DNA of 64,000 bases, taken from assembly GCF_025145845.1 (NCBI RefSeq), contig NZ_CP102253.1, positions 3,162,001 to 3,226,000 on the forward strand, read 5' to 3'. The notes under the pieces were generated by a model. That model was not told the origin of the DNA. It saw only the letters and a program-made list of their open reading frames with translations, and ran no database searches. Shown one piece after another: positions 42,806-51,884 of this stretch. Numbering within the stretch: the stretch's first letter is position 1; the number at the start of each line of letters is the position of its first letter. A program made the translations under genes and the position numbers. The stretch comes from Alistipes shahii WAL 8301. GTDB lineage: Bacteria > Bacteroidota > Bacteroidia > Bacteroidales > Rikenellaceae.

Positions 42806-43171
42806 ATGTTATACACGATTTGCATTGCCCTGATACTCGTTGCGAGCGTACTGGTGATCCTGGCGGTATTGGTGCAGAACCCCAAGAGCGGCATGGCCGC
42901 CAATTTCGGCGCGTCGAACCAGGTGATGGGTGTGCGCGAGACTACGAACTTCCTGGAGAAATTCACCTGGTCGATGGCTATTGCCATCGTGGTTTTGAGC
43001 CTTGCGGCTACGTTGGCCATGGACCGCGGTTTGGTCGCCGACAGCAATTTGGAGATTTCGAAGGACGCCAAGGCGCTTCAGGAGCGGGTCATCGAATCCG
43101 AGGCCGCCGCTACGATGCCGCAGGCCGAGATTCCCTCTGCCGGACAGACCGAGCAGCAGCAGGCCGAGTAG
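42806..43171 (+). CDS. secG: Preprotein translocase subunit SecG
   Basis: 121 aa. Two membrane helices (YTICIALILVASVLVILAVL and WSMAIAIVVLSLAATLAMD) flank the conserved cytoplasmic loop VQNPKSGMAANFGASNQ. It assists the SecYE channel. The C-terminal extension (~70-121) is hydrophilic with Gln/Ala/Glu, usual for the phylum. Last gene of the rightward operon and followed by a terminator. Confidence 0.95.
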   Translation: MLYTICIALILVASVLVILAVLVQNPKSGMAANFGASNQVMGVRETTNFLEKFTWSMAIAIVVLSLAATLAMDRGLVADSNLEISKDAKALQERVIESEAAATMPQAEIPSAGQTEQQQAE

Positions 43172-43223
43172 CCTCCGCGCTCCGTCCGGAACGCCGGGGG
43201 GGGGAGAGACCTCGCCGTTATAG

Positions 43224-43254
43224 AAGACCGTGGATTCTTTCCGCGGTCTTTTTT
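43224..43254 (+). terminator. Terminator of the lptE-secG operon
   Basis: AGACCG...CGGTCT stem with a short loop and a run of seven T, 50-80 nt after secG. Confidence 0.8.
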
Positions 43255-43440
43255 TCGCCCGTCCGGAGGAGGTCCCGCATGGGACGATTCATCGGGGGGG
43301 GCCGGAACGGTCCCGCAGCAGAGACCCCGGAGGGGCCGCTTTGCAATGGAAATTCCGAGGTTGTTTGCCTCCCGGAACGGGACGGTGAATTCCCGCCCGT
43401 GTTTTGCGTACGGCCGGAACCTCTCCGATTCATGTATTGG

Positions 43441-43470
43441 AAAAGCCTGCGGGATGCTCCGCGGGCTTTT
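43441..43470 (-). terminator. Terminator of the PUL regulator gene
   Basis: 12-bp stem AAAAGCCTGCGG / CCGCGGGCTTTT with one wobble pair and a 6-nt loop, about 56 nt after the regulator stop on the minus strand. Confidence 0.85.
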
Positions 43471-43525
43471 GTTGTGCCGCTTCGAATCGCTCCGGGAGGG
43501 TGCCCCCCCCCTTGGGCGAAAACGG

Positions 43526-45187
43526 TCAGAGATGCTGCGGACTGAAAGCCCCGATGGTCTTGATCCGCTCCTCGAAATCGTCGCGCGAGACGAGCGTGTG
43601 CCCCTTGATCTTCGACCGGTAGTTGTAGATCGTGCTCACGGAGTAACGCAGCAGCGCGGCGATTTTCGACGAGTCGTTGATGCCCAGCCGGATCAGCGCG
43701 AAGATGCGCAGCTCGGTCGTCAGCAGCTCGCCCTTTTTCGGCTCGATGCGCGCCTCCTTGTCCAGCAGGGAGTTGAAATCCTCGATGAACGTGGGGTAGA
43801 GTTGCAGGAACGTCGTGTCGAAGTTGCGGTAAAACTCCTCCAGTTCGCGGCTGTCGCCGTCGGTCGGGGAGTACTCCTTCCGCAGTTCGTCGACGCGGCC
43901 GTCGCGCAGCAGGCGGCGTACGTGGCGGCGCGAGTCGATGATCTTGTCGATGTACTCCGAGCACATCGTCAGGAAGATGCCGATATACTCCTCCTTCACT
44001 TCGTTGGCCTCTGAAATCTGGCTGTTCAGTCCTGCCAGTCGCTTGTTGATGTGCTGGAGGTCTTTGTTCGAGATGTTGAGCCGGTTGTTGGCCTGCTGCA
44101 ATTCGAGCCGCGCGAGGTTCAGCTTGCGGTTCTGCCGCAGGACGAAGACCACGCCCCCGAGGGCCAGCAGCATGAAGCAGCCGATCGACACGACGAAGAT
44201 GTTGTACATGGCGTCCATCCGCTGCCGCCGGACCTGGTAGGCTTCTTCGATGACGTGCAGCGCCAGTGCGTCCTGCCACGGGCGAAGCCGCGAATTGAAG
44301 AACCGTGCGTCGTCCATCACGATCCGCATGTAGCGCATGGCGCGCTGGATGTTGTCGTCGTCGAGCAGCGTGTTGGCGAGACTTTTCAGTGCGGCGTTGT
44401 CGCGGATCGCCAGCTGGATGTCGGTCATCGCCGAGCGTGCGAACCACACCTGCGCCGTGGGCGTGTCGTCCATCAGCTCCGCCACGAGGGCGCGCATGTA
44501 CGACGCCTCGGCATATTCGCGCGAAAGGGGTTGCAGGGTGCTGCACAGCCGTTCGGAAATCTCCACGGCCTGCGGGTAGTCGCGGGCGCCGATCGCCTGG
44601 CGGAGCCGGAAGTTGAGGTGCGTGACCGACTCCGGTTCGGTGTTCTCCACGATCAGCTGGGCGTAGATCACCGTAAGCCGCCACGATTCGTGTCCCTGCG
44701 CCGAGTCGTGGGAGTAGAGCTGGAGTTCGTCGTTGAGTTTGTGGCGGGCGATGTAGTAGTCGACCAGCTGCCTGCGGTCCAGCGCCGTGGTGTCGACCAG
44801 TTTCAGCATGTTCGCCGCTTCGAGGTAGATACCCGCCGAACTGTACAGGTAGGCCAGCTGGATACGGCTCTCGTTGAGGTGCCCCGCGTCGTTCATGCGT
44901 GTCGCCAGGGCGATGTTGCGGTAGAGGTAGTCGATGGTCGAATCGGCCTGGTAGGGGGTGTATTCGTCGATCAGCTGCTGGTTGAGGATGTAGCGCTGGG
45001 CGTCCGAGAAATCCGATTTCCGGAGGATGTTTTTCAGCGATTCGATCCGCTGTTCGCGTCCGGCGATGTAGGAGTCCCGGTGCGAAAGGGTGGCGTCGAG
45101 CTGTGAAAGCACGCTTTTCAGGTCGTTTTGGGCCGAGGCGGCGAGCGTTGCGGCGAGCAGCAGTACGGTTGACAGAAGGTTTCTCAT
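43526..45187 (-). CDS. DUF6377-type membrane transcription regulator of the PUL
   Basis: 553 aa from ATG 45187 (MRNLLSTVLLLAATLAASAQ, signal peptide). A helical, TPR-like periplasmic domain (~25-330) precedes a membrane helix (YNIFVVSIGCFMLLALGGVV), a coiled coil (LNLARLELQQANNRLNISNK) and a cytoplasmic DUF6377-like domain ending in an HTH (TTELRIFALIRLGINDSSKI, AALLRYSVSTIYNYRSKIKG). It would sense a glycan fragment across the inner membrane and activate the divergent SusC operon directly. Synteny with the adjacent PUL supports this. No kinase motif is present. Confidence 0.82.
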   Translation of the reverse strand: MRNLLSTVLLLAATLAASAQNDLKSVLSQLDATLSHRDSYIAGREQRIESLKNILRKSDFSDAQRYILNQQLIDEYTPYQADSTIDYLYRNIALATRMNDAGHLNESRIQLAYLYSSAGIYLEAANMLKLVDTTALDRRQLVDYYIARHKLNDELQLYSHDSAQGHESWRLTVIYAQLIVENTEPESVTHLNFRLRQAIGARDYPQAVEISERLCSTLQPLSREYAEASYMRALVAELMDDTPTAQVWFARSAMTDIQLAIRDNAALKSLANTLLDDDNIQRAMRYMRIVMDDARFFNSRLRPWQDALALHVIEEAYQVRRQRMDAMYNIFVVSIGCFMLLALGGVVFVLRQNRKLNLARLELQQANNRLNISNKDLQHINKRLAGLNSQISEANEVKEEYIGIFLTMCSEYIDKIIDSRRHVRRLLRDGRVDELRKEYSPTDGDSRELEEFYRNFDTTFLQLYPTFIEDFNSLLDKEARIEPKKGELLTTELRIFALIRLGINDSSKIAALLRYSVSTIYNYRSKIKGHTLVSRDDFEERIKTIGAFSPQHL

Positions 45188-45724
45188 GTGCGGACGGTTC
45201 ACGGTTTGTTCCTGACAAAGATCGGAAAAAGGACGGATGGTTCCAAGACCGAATCGGGTACGGTGCGGTACTTTCCGGCTGATAAAAGTGTCGTTACGGC
45301 ACCAAAGATAGGAATAATCCCGGGAAAATCAATGCCGGGCGGCGCGCTTTCCGCAGGTCGGACCGTCCGGCCGTTTTTCCCGGCAGGACAGGCGGCCGGC
45401 CCGGCGAACGGAACGTGCTCCGGGAGCCGGATTTATTTAAAATATTTTATTATATGCCGTTTCCAGGGTTCCGAGGCGGTTGTGAAAATTCCGATCAATC
45501 TACTTTTTTTTGCAATCGTCAAATAATTAATATATTGAATATCAAGTAGGTATATTTTTATAAACGGGTTTTGAGTTTACAATTTGCTGTTTAAATTTTT
45601 TTCATGTCGCGGAGGATAGTTACTTTTATTTAAACGGAAATAAGGCGATGAAGTGTCGATTTTTTAAGAACTGCGCCTTACCTATTTATAATATTAACTT
45701 AAAACTTAAAAACCTTAAATTCCT
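45188..45724. other. Divergent control region of the glucan PUL
   Basis: 537 nt between the regulator and SusC. The left half carries a diverged copy of the 89-bp repeat (45216-45310). The right half (about 45435-45724) is strikingly AT-rich compared with the host and probably holds the SusC promoter and leader. A weak rightward -7 candidate TACTTTTA is at about 45621. No gene is supported. Confidence 0.6.
45216..45310. repeat. Diverged copy of the promoter repeat
   Basis: Shares the order of blocks with the engB units (ACGGATGG, CTTTCCGGCTGATAAAAG, GTCGTTACG) over 87 nt between its two CAAAGAT boxes. The minus-strand -7 is GATCTTTG at the near end and TATCTTTG (45310-45303) at the far end. 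It lies upstream of the leftward regulator gene. Confidence 0.75.
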
Positions 45725-48700
45725 ATGGCACATTTTTGCAAGAAACTGCAAGCGGACTGCCGGAGAGGGTGGATGCTGGCACTGACGGCGATGCTGATCG
45801 TCTTTGCGCCGGCGGCCTTCGCCCAGTCGGCGCCGACAGTGACGGGAACGGTCACCGACCAGTCGGGACAGCCCGTTATCGGAGCCACGATCATCGAGCA
45901 GGGAACTACGAACGGCGCTACGACGGGCGTGGACGGCTCTTATTCCCTCAAACTGCGAGGGGGGGGGAATTCTGCTAACCTGATTTTCCAGTCGCTCGGA
46001 TTCGTTTCGCAAACGGTCGCCGTGAACGGCCGCACGAAGATCGACGTGAAACTCGCCGAAGACGCCGTGGCCCTCGACGCCGTGGTGGCGATCGGTTACG
46101 GCACGGTCAAGCAGAAGGACCTCACGACGGCCGTTTCGGTCGTCAAGACCGACGACCTGGCCCGCCGCCCGATCACCTCGGCCTCGGGCGCCCTTCAGGG
46201 CAAAGCCGCCGGCGTGCAGGTCATCCAGCCCAACGGCTCGCCCGGACAGGGCATGGTGGTCCGCGTCCGCGGCGCTTCGTCCATCTCGTCGAGCAACGAC
46301 CCGCTCTATGTGGTCGACGGCGTTCCCGTGGGCGAAGGAAACTACGCCATCGCTTACCTCTCTCCCAACGAAATCGAGTCGATGCAGGTGCTGAAGGACG
46401 CCTCGTCGGCCGCCATCTACGGGTCGCGCGCCGCCAACGGCGTGGTGCTCATCACCACCAAGCAGGGCAGCCGGAAACGAGGCCCCGAGATTTCGTTCTC
46501 GACCTTCGTCGGCATTTCGAAGGTGACCAAGAGCTACGACGTGCTCAATGCCCGGCAGTACCGCGACCTGATGGAGGAGAACGGCGCCGTGTCGGGGCTT
46601 CCGGCCGATCTGACCGACCGGACCGACTGGTTCGACGAAACCTACTCGACGGGCGTCAACCAGAACTACCAGTTCTCGGTCTCCAACGGCGATGAAAACT
46701 CGTCCTATTACCTCGGCGGCGGCTACACCAACGAAAAGGGCATCATCAACACCACCTCTTCGGACCGTTACAACGTGAAGGCCAGCTTCGACAAGAAGAT
46801 TTTCAAATGGGTTTCGGCCAACGCCTCGACGACTTTCTCGCACTACACCACCAAGGGCACGATCATCTCGGGTCAGGGCGCCAACCGCGCCGGCGTGGTG
46901 GTGTCGGCCATCACGACCCCGACCTACGCTCCGATCTGGGACCCCGAGAATCCCCAGCAGTTCTACAATAATTTTTACGGCGCCAACCTCACCTCGCCGC
47001 GTGAGAACATGGCCCGCACGGATTACAACCAGGATGTCACCGACCGCCTGCTGCTCTCCGGCGGCCTGACGTTCTACCTGGCCAAGGATCTGACCTTCAA
47101 GTCGACGGTTTCGATGGACCGCCGCTGGGTCCACTCGTCGTCGTTCCTCGACCCGATCCGCACCTCCTACGGACGGACGCAGCACGGAACCGCCTCGGAC
47201 ACCCGTTCCGACGATATGCGCATGATTTACGACAACATCCTGACCTGGAACAAATCGTTCGACCGCCACAGCCTCGAAGTGATGGCCGGCACGTCGGCCA
47301 CGACCTCCGTGTGGGAGCAGTTGAGCGGCTCGCGCTCCTATTTCTCCTCGACCAACAACAACGCCATTCCCAACCTGAACGGCGGTAACAACGGCGGCGT
47401 CCGCGGCCAGAGCTACGGCAAATCGGAGTGGTCGATCATGTCCTATCTGGCGCGCGTGTCGTACAACTACGACAGCAAGTACCTCGTGACGGCCAATTTC
47501 CGCGCCGACGGTTCCTCGAAGCTGGCTCCCGGCCACCGCTGGGGTTACTTCCCCTCGTTCTCGGCCGCGTGGCGTATCTCGGGCGAGAAGTTCCTGCGCG
47601 ACGTGTCGTGGATCAACGACCTGAAACTGCGCGCCGGCTGGGGACAGACCGGTAACCAGGCGGGTCTGGCGGAGTACGGCTGGATGCAGCAGTACAGCAC
47701 CAACTACTACGACTGGACGCTGACCGAGAACGCGCAGGCCGTGCCGACGGTCGGCGGTCGCAGCAACATCAAGAACGAGGACCTTACGTGGGAGACCTCT
47801 TCGCAGACCAACGTCGGACTCGATTTCGCGCTGCTGAACAACCGTTTGAGCCTCTCGCTCGACTATTACTACAAGTACACCAAGGACATGCTGATGAGCG
47901 TGCCTCTGCCCTCGCCCTATCCCAACATCACGCGCAACGACGGCGAGATGTCGAACCAGGGCTTCGAGATCACCCTTTCGTCGGTCAACATCGCCCGGAA
48001 GGATTTCAACTGGTCGACCGACCTGAACGTTTCGCTCAACCGCAACAAGGTCGAAAAACTCAACCTGAAGCAGGTATACTACTACGCCACGACCTCCGAC
48101 GCGACCAACGACAACGTCGTGCGCATGACCCCGGGCCACCCGCTTTCGATGTTCTGGGGCTATGTCTCCAAGGGGGTCGATCCCGAGACGGGCGACCTGG
48201 TTTACGAGGACCGCAACGGCGACGGCGAGATCACGCCGCTGGACAAGACCTGGATCGGCAACGCCAATCCCAAGTTCACCTTCGGCATGACCAACAACTT
48301 CTCGTGGAAGGGGCTTAACCTGAACATTCTGATCACGGGCTCCTACGGCAACGACATCTTCAACGCCTCGCGCATCGAGACCGAGGGCATGGCCTCGGCC
48401 AACAACCAGACCACCACGGTCCTGCGGCGCTGGCGCATTCCGGGCCAGCAGACCGACGTGTTCCGCTCGGACAACCCCGCCTGGAACGTGAAGAATTCGT
48501 CCTACTGGGTCGAGGACGGCTCCTACCTCAAGGTGAAGAACATCACCCTGTCGTACGACATCACCTCGCCGAAGCTCAAGCGCATCAACATCACGCGCAT
48601 CCAGCCTTACATTTCGCTCCAGAACTTCATCACCTGGACCGGCTATTCGGGCTACGATCCCGAGGTGAGCCAGTCGGAAAGCGCCACGCAAATGGGCATC

Positions 48701-48760
48701 GACTGGGGAACCTATCCCAACGTGCGCACGGTCGTCGTGGGTCTGAATCTTACTTTCTAA
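45725..48760 (+). CDS. SusC-like TonB-dependent outer-membrane transporter
   Basis: 1011 aa. Signal peptide (ALTAMLIVFAPAAFAQ), carboxypeptidase-like regulatory domain (VTGTVTDQSGQPVIGATIIE), TonB box/plug (VVAIGYGTVKQKDLTTAVSV, VRVRGASSISSSNDPLYVVD) and a 22-strand barrel ending in NVRTVVVGLNLTF. It imports glycan oligosaccharides through the outer membrane with its SusD partner. Three consecutive GGG codons in the first domain form a G9 run (45959-45967). Gene order with SusD, GH30, SGBP and GH3 suggests beta-1,6-glucan oligosaccharides as cargo. Confidence 0.97.
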   Translation: MAHFCKKLQADCRRGWMLALTAMLIVFAPAAFAQSAPTVTGTVTDQSGQPVIGATIIEQGTTNGATTGVDGSYSLKLRGGGNSANLIFQSLGFVSQTVAVNGRTKIDVKLAEDAVALDAVVAIGYGTVKQKDLTTAVSVVKTDDLARRPITSASGALQGKAAGVQVIQPNGSPGQGMVVRVRGASSISSSNDPLYVVDGVPVGEGNYAIAYLSPNEIESMQVLKDASSAAIYGSRAANGVVLITTKQGSRKRGPEISFSTFVGISKVTKSYDVLNARQYRDLMEENGAVSGLPADLTDRTDWFDETYSTGVNQNYQFSVSNGDENSSYYLGGGYTNEKGIINTTSSDRYNVKASFDKKIFKWVSANASTTFSHYTTKGTIISGQGANRAGVVVSAITTPTYAPIWDPENPQQFYNNFYGANLTSPRENMARTDYNQDVTDRLLLSGGLTFYLAKDLTFKSTVSMDRRWVHSSSFLDPIRTSYGRTQHGTASDTRSDDMRMIYDNILTWNKSFDRHSLEVMAGTSATTSVWEQLSGSRSYFSSTNNNAIPNLNGGNNGGVRGQSYGKSEWSIMSYLARVSYNYDSKYLVTANFRADGSSKLAPGHRWGYFPSFSAAWRISGEKFLRDVSWINDLKLRAGWGQTGNQAGLAEYGWMQQYSTNYYDWTLTENAQAVPTVGGRSNIKNEDLTWETSSQTNVGLDFALLNNRLSLSLDYYYKYTKDMLMSVPLPSPYPNITRNDGEMSNQGFEITLSSVNIARKDFNWSTDLNVSLNRNKVEKLNLKQVYYYATTSDATNDNVVRMTPGHPLSMFWGYVSKGVDPETGDLVYEDRNGDGEITPLDKTWIGNANPKFTFGMTNNFSWKGLNLNILITGSYGNDIFNASRIETEGMASANNQTTTVLRRWRIPGQQTDVFRSDNPAWNVKNSSYWVEDGSYLKVKNITLSYDITSPKLKRINITRIQPYISLQNFITWTGYSGYDPEVSQSESATQMGIDWGTYPNVRTVVVGLNLTF

Positions 48761-48781
48761 CCGCTGAAAAAAGAACCGATT

Positions 48782-50329
48782 ATGAAAAAGATATTATTAA
48801 TTGCCGCGGGTCTCTCGCTGGGGGTTGCCACCACGTCGTGCAGCCTTGAGAAATTCCCCGAGACGATGTATGCCGAGAACAACACCTCCGGCACGGGCGA
48901 CAGCGAGACGGCCATCAACACCCGCGAACTGCTCGAAGGCCAGCTTACGGCCATGTACAACTACATGAAGGGCGATCTCCAGACCTACTGGTATCAGCTG
49001 ACCACGCTCGCCGAGGCGCGCGCCGACAATGCCTACGGCGGCAACATGGCCGAGACGAAGGTCGTCAGCGTCGAGTCGAACCACATCGACAGCGACAACG
49101 AATTCGCCTCGAACCTGTGGAACTACTCGATGAACGCCGTGGACTATGCCAACCAGGTCATCTGCAACATCGATCTGGTGAAGGAGAACGATCCGTCGCT
49201 CACCGACAAGGAGTACCAGGAGTGGCTCTCCGAAGCGCTCTGCTGGCGCGCCTATATCTGGATGAACATGATGCAGCTTTTCGGAGAAATCCCGATGCTG
49301 ACCGAAATCCCGCCCGCCATCAACGCCGGGAACGTCGAGGAGGTCTATCCGCTCTATTTCCCGGCCCGCGTGTCGAAGCAGACCGTCGGCGAGCAGATCG
49401 TCAAGGACATCGAGGAGTATGCCTGCAAATACGCCCCCGACATGGACGCTTCGAACAAGTTCCGCATCACCAAGGGCTTCGCCTACGGCCTGATGGCCCG
49501 TTTCTACTCCATGCGCGAGTTCCGCGACTGGTCGAAGGTCGTCTCGGCCTGCGAAGCGGTCGAAGGGATGGGGTACAGCCTTTGCGACAAGTACGGCGAC
49601 CTGTGGGCCTACACCACCGGCGATACGGGCATGGCTGCGATGAACACCCGCGAGTCGATTTTCGAGGTGCAGTGGACCAGCCAGACCTCGGGTTCGTGGA
49701 TGTGGATGATGTTCCACCGCAACGCCTATGTCCCGGGCGACAGTTTCTCGTGGGCCAAGTGGTGCACGCCGTCGCGTAACCTGACGAAGGCTTACGACGC
49801 CGAGGGCGACACCGAGCGCAAGAATGCGTCGGTCGTCTACGACGAATGCGGTTGGTCGTACCACTATCCGAGCGACGAATACGCTTTCATGCACAAGTTC
49901 CCGACCAACGTGACCCCGGTTTACCTGATGCGTCTGGCCGAGATCCGGCTCCTGCATGCCGAAGCGCTGGCCAATACGGACGATCCGGGAGGCGCCGCCG
50001 ACATCGTGGACGAGATCCGCGGCCGCGCCGGCATTGGCAAGCTGACTGCGGCGCAGCGCGCGTCGGCCGACCTGATGCGCGAAGCCGTGCTCCACGAACG
50101 CCGTCTGGAACTGGCCATGGAGGGCTTCCGCTGGTTCGACCTGATGCGTTACGGCGACGACTATTCGAAACTGTTCGAAATCTGCGACGGCGTCAACATC
50201 AAAGGCTCGGCGTCCTACGACTCCTACTTCCAGACCCGCCGCGCGATGAACGACAACCGCGTGCTGATGCCGGTGCCGACTTCAGTGCTGGAGGATAACA
50301 CCAACATCGAACAAAACCTGGGCTATTAA
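48782..50329 (+). CDS. SusD/RagB-family surface lipoprotein
   Basis: 515 aa. Lipobox TTSC (Cys20) after MKKILLIAAGLSLGVA. SusD/RagB features include the N-terminal helical repeat unit (LEGQLTAMYNYMKGDLQTYW), YLMRLAEIRLLHAEALANTD, IVDEIRGRAGIGKLTAAQRA and the C-terminal HERRLELAMEGFRWFDLMRY. It caps the SusC barrel and binds oligosaccharide. It follows SusC by 21 nt. Confidence 0.97.
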   Translation: MKKILLIAAGLSLGVATTSCSLEKFPETMYAENNTSGTGDSETAINTRELLEGQLTAMYNYMKGDLQTYWYQLTTLAEARADNAYGGNMAETKVVSVESNHIDSDNEFASNLWNYSMNAVDYANQVICNIDLVKENDPSLTDKEYQEWLSEALCWRAYIWMNMMQLFGEIPMLTEIPPAINAGNVEEVYPLYFPARVSKQTVGEQIVKDIEEYACKYAPDMDASNKFRITKGFAYGLMARFYSMREFRDWSKVVSACEAVEGMGYSLCDKYGDLWAYTTGDTGMAAMNTRESIFEVQWTSQTSGSWMWMMFHRNAYVPGDSFSWAKWCTPSRNLTKAYDAEGDTERKNASVVYDECGWSYHYPSDEYAFMHKFPTNVTPVYLMRLAEIRLLHAEALANTDDPGGAADIVDEIRGRAGIGKLTAAQRASADLMREAVLHERRLELAMEGFRWFDLMRYGDDYSKLFEICDGVNIKGSASYDSYFQTRRAMNDNRVLMPVPTSVLEDNTNIEQNLGY

Positions 50330-50350
50330 CCTTAAAATTGCGATTCTGCC

Positions 50351-51865
50351 ATGAAATTTACGATCAATAACAACCTGCGCCTGCTGACCTGCCCGCTGCT
50401 GCTCGCCGGAGCCGTATGCTGTTCCAGCGGGAACGATGGCGACACGCCGGCTCCCGGTCCTGGCCCCGATCCCTCGCCCGTGACGGGCGATGTTCTCGCC
50501 TACGTCACCTCGGCCGACGGCAACCGCCTGTTCACGGAGGAGGGACTCGACTACTCGAAGGTCTCGATGTCGCCCTACCGGGTCACGATCGACCCCTCGA
50601 CGACCTACCAGACCGTCGACGGTTTCGGCCCGGCCATCACCGGCGCCACGTGCTACAACCTGCTGCAAATGTCGCAGGCCGACCGCACGGCGATCCTCCG
50701 GAAGTGCTTCGACCCCGAGACCGGAGCCGGTTTCAGCTTTATCCGCGTGCATATCGGCGGCTCGGACTTCTCGATGGACGAATACACCTGCTGCGACCGG
50801 GAGGGCATCGAATTCTTCGCCATTCCCGCCGTGGAGAAGGATGGCATCTTTCCGGTGCTGAAAGAGATTCTGGAGATCAATCCCGAAATCAGGATCATGG
50901 GTTCGCCGTGGTCGTGCCCCAAATGGATGAAGGGCACGGTCGCCGACCCCTCGAAACCCTACGATTCGTGGACCGGCGGGCGTCTCAATCCCGCCTATTA
51001 CGACGATTACGCCGAGTATTTCGTGCAGTGGGTGACCGAGATGGAGGAGAACGGATTCCCGATCTACGCCATCACGATGCAGAACGAGCCGCTGAACAAG
51101 GGCAATTCGATGTCGCTCTACATGCCGTGGGAGGACCAGCTGGCCTTCGTCAAGAAACTCGGCCCGGCATTCCGCAAGGCGGGCATCGACACCAAGATCC
51201 TCTGCTACGACCACAACTACAACTACGATAACGTCGCCGGCCAGCAGAACTACCCGCTCAACATCTACGCCGACGCCGATGCTGCGCAGTGGGTCGATGG
51301 CTCGGCCTGGCACAACTACGGGGGCAGCGTGAGCGAGCTGGACAACATCCGCGCCGCCGCGCCCGACAAGACGATCTACTTCACCGAGGCTTCGATCGGC
51401 ACGTGGAACTACAATTTCGAGAGCTGCGTGATCGACGACTTCGAGTCGATCTTCCTGGGGACGCTGAGCCGCTACGGCAAAGGGGTTCTGCTGTGGAACC
51501 TGATGCTCGACGACAAGGGCGCTCCGAACCGTCCCGGAGGCTGTACGACCTGCTACGGGGCCATCGAGATCAGTTCGTCGGATTACAAGACGCTCAAGTA
51601 CAACAGCCACTATTACGACCTGGCCCAGTGCGCCAAGGTCATCCGGCCGGGTGCCGTGCGCATCGGCGCGTCGGGTTACACGGCGTCGGGGCTGACCTAC
51701 CTGGCCTTCCGGAATCCCGACGGATCGAAAGCCTTCGTGGCGCTCAACAGGAGCGCCGGCGAACAGACCGTCGCCGTGTATGAAAACGCCGACCGTTCGT
51801 TCAAATACACCATCCCGGCCAAGTCGATCGCCTCGTTCCGCTGGGGCGCCGGAGCCGAAAACTAA
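50351..51865 (+). CDS. GH30 subfamily 3-like endo-beta-1,6-glucanase
   Basis: 504 aa. Signal peptide with a lipobox-like AVCC (Cys24 preferred) and a Pro/Gly linker, consistent with surface display. The GH30 barrel has VDGFGPAITGATCYNL, FIRVHIGGSDFS, GSPWSCPKWMKG, the acid/base Glu246 in ITMQNEPL and the nucleophile Glu346 in IYFTEASIGTWN; a C-terminal beta domain follows (~420-504). PUL-borne GH30_3 enzymes such as BT3312 attack beta-1,6-glucan. Subfamily is inferred from sequence and synteny. Third gene of the operon. Confidence 0.9.
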   Translation: MKFTINNNLRLLTCPLLLAGAVCCSSGNDGDTPAPGPGPDPSPVTGDVLAYVTSADGNRLFTEEGLDYSKVSMSPYRVTIDPSTTYQTVDGFGPAITGATCYNLLQMSQADRTAILRKCFDPETGAGFSFIRVHIGGSDFSMDEYTCCDREGIEFFAIPAVEKDGIFPVLKEILEINPEIRIMGSPWSCPKWMKGTVADPSKPYDSWTGGRLNPAYYDDYAEYFVQWVTEMEENGFPIYAITMQNEPLNKGNSMSLYMPWEDQLAFVKKLGPAFRKAGIDTKILCYDHNYNYDNVAGQQNYPLNIYADADAAQWVDGSAWHNYGGSVSELDNIRAAAPDKTIYFTEASIGTWNYNFESCVIDDFESIFLGTLSRYGKGVLLWNLMLDDKGAPNRPGGCTTCYGAIEISSSDYKTLKYNSHYYDLAQCAKVIRPGAVRIGASGYTASGLTYLAFRNPDGSKAFVALNRSAGEQTVAVYENADRSFKYTIPAKSIASFRWGAGAEN

Positions 51866-51884
51866 CCTTTAAAATTCGCAGAAC

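Larger units (their letters stand above)
43172..43525. other. Convergent non-coding gap with poly-G/C tracts
   Basis: Contains two terminators (43224 and 43441), a G9 run (43196-43204), a G8 run (43294-43301) and a C9 run (43503-43511). No gene is supported. Confidence 0.6.

Noticed and set aside
45686..48691. 1001-codon minus-strand open frame
   Set aside because: Mirror of the SusC gene, whose domains are unmistakable.
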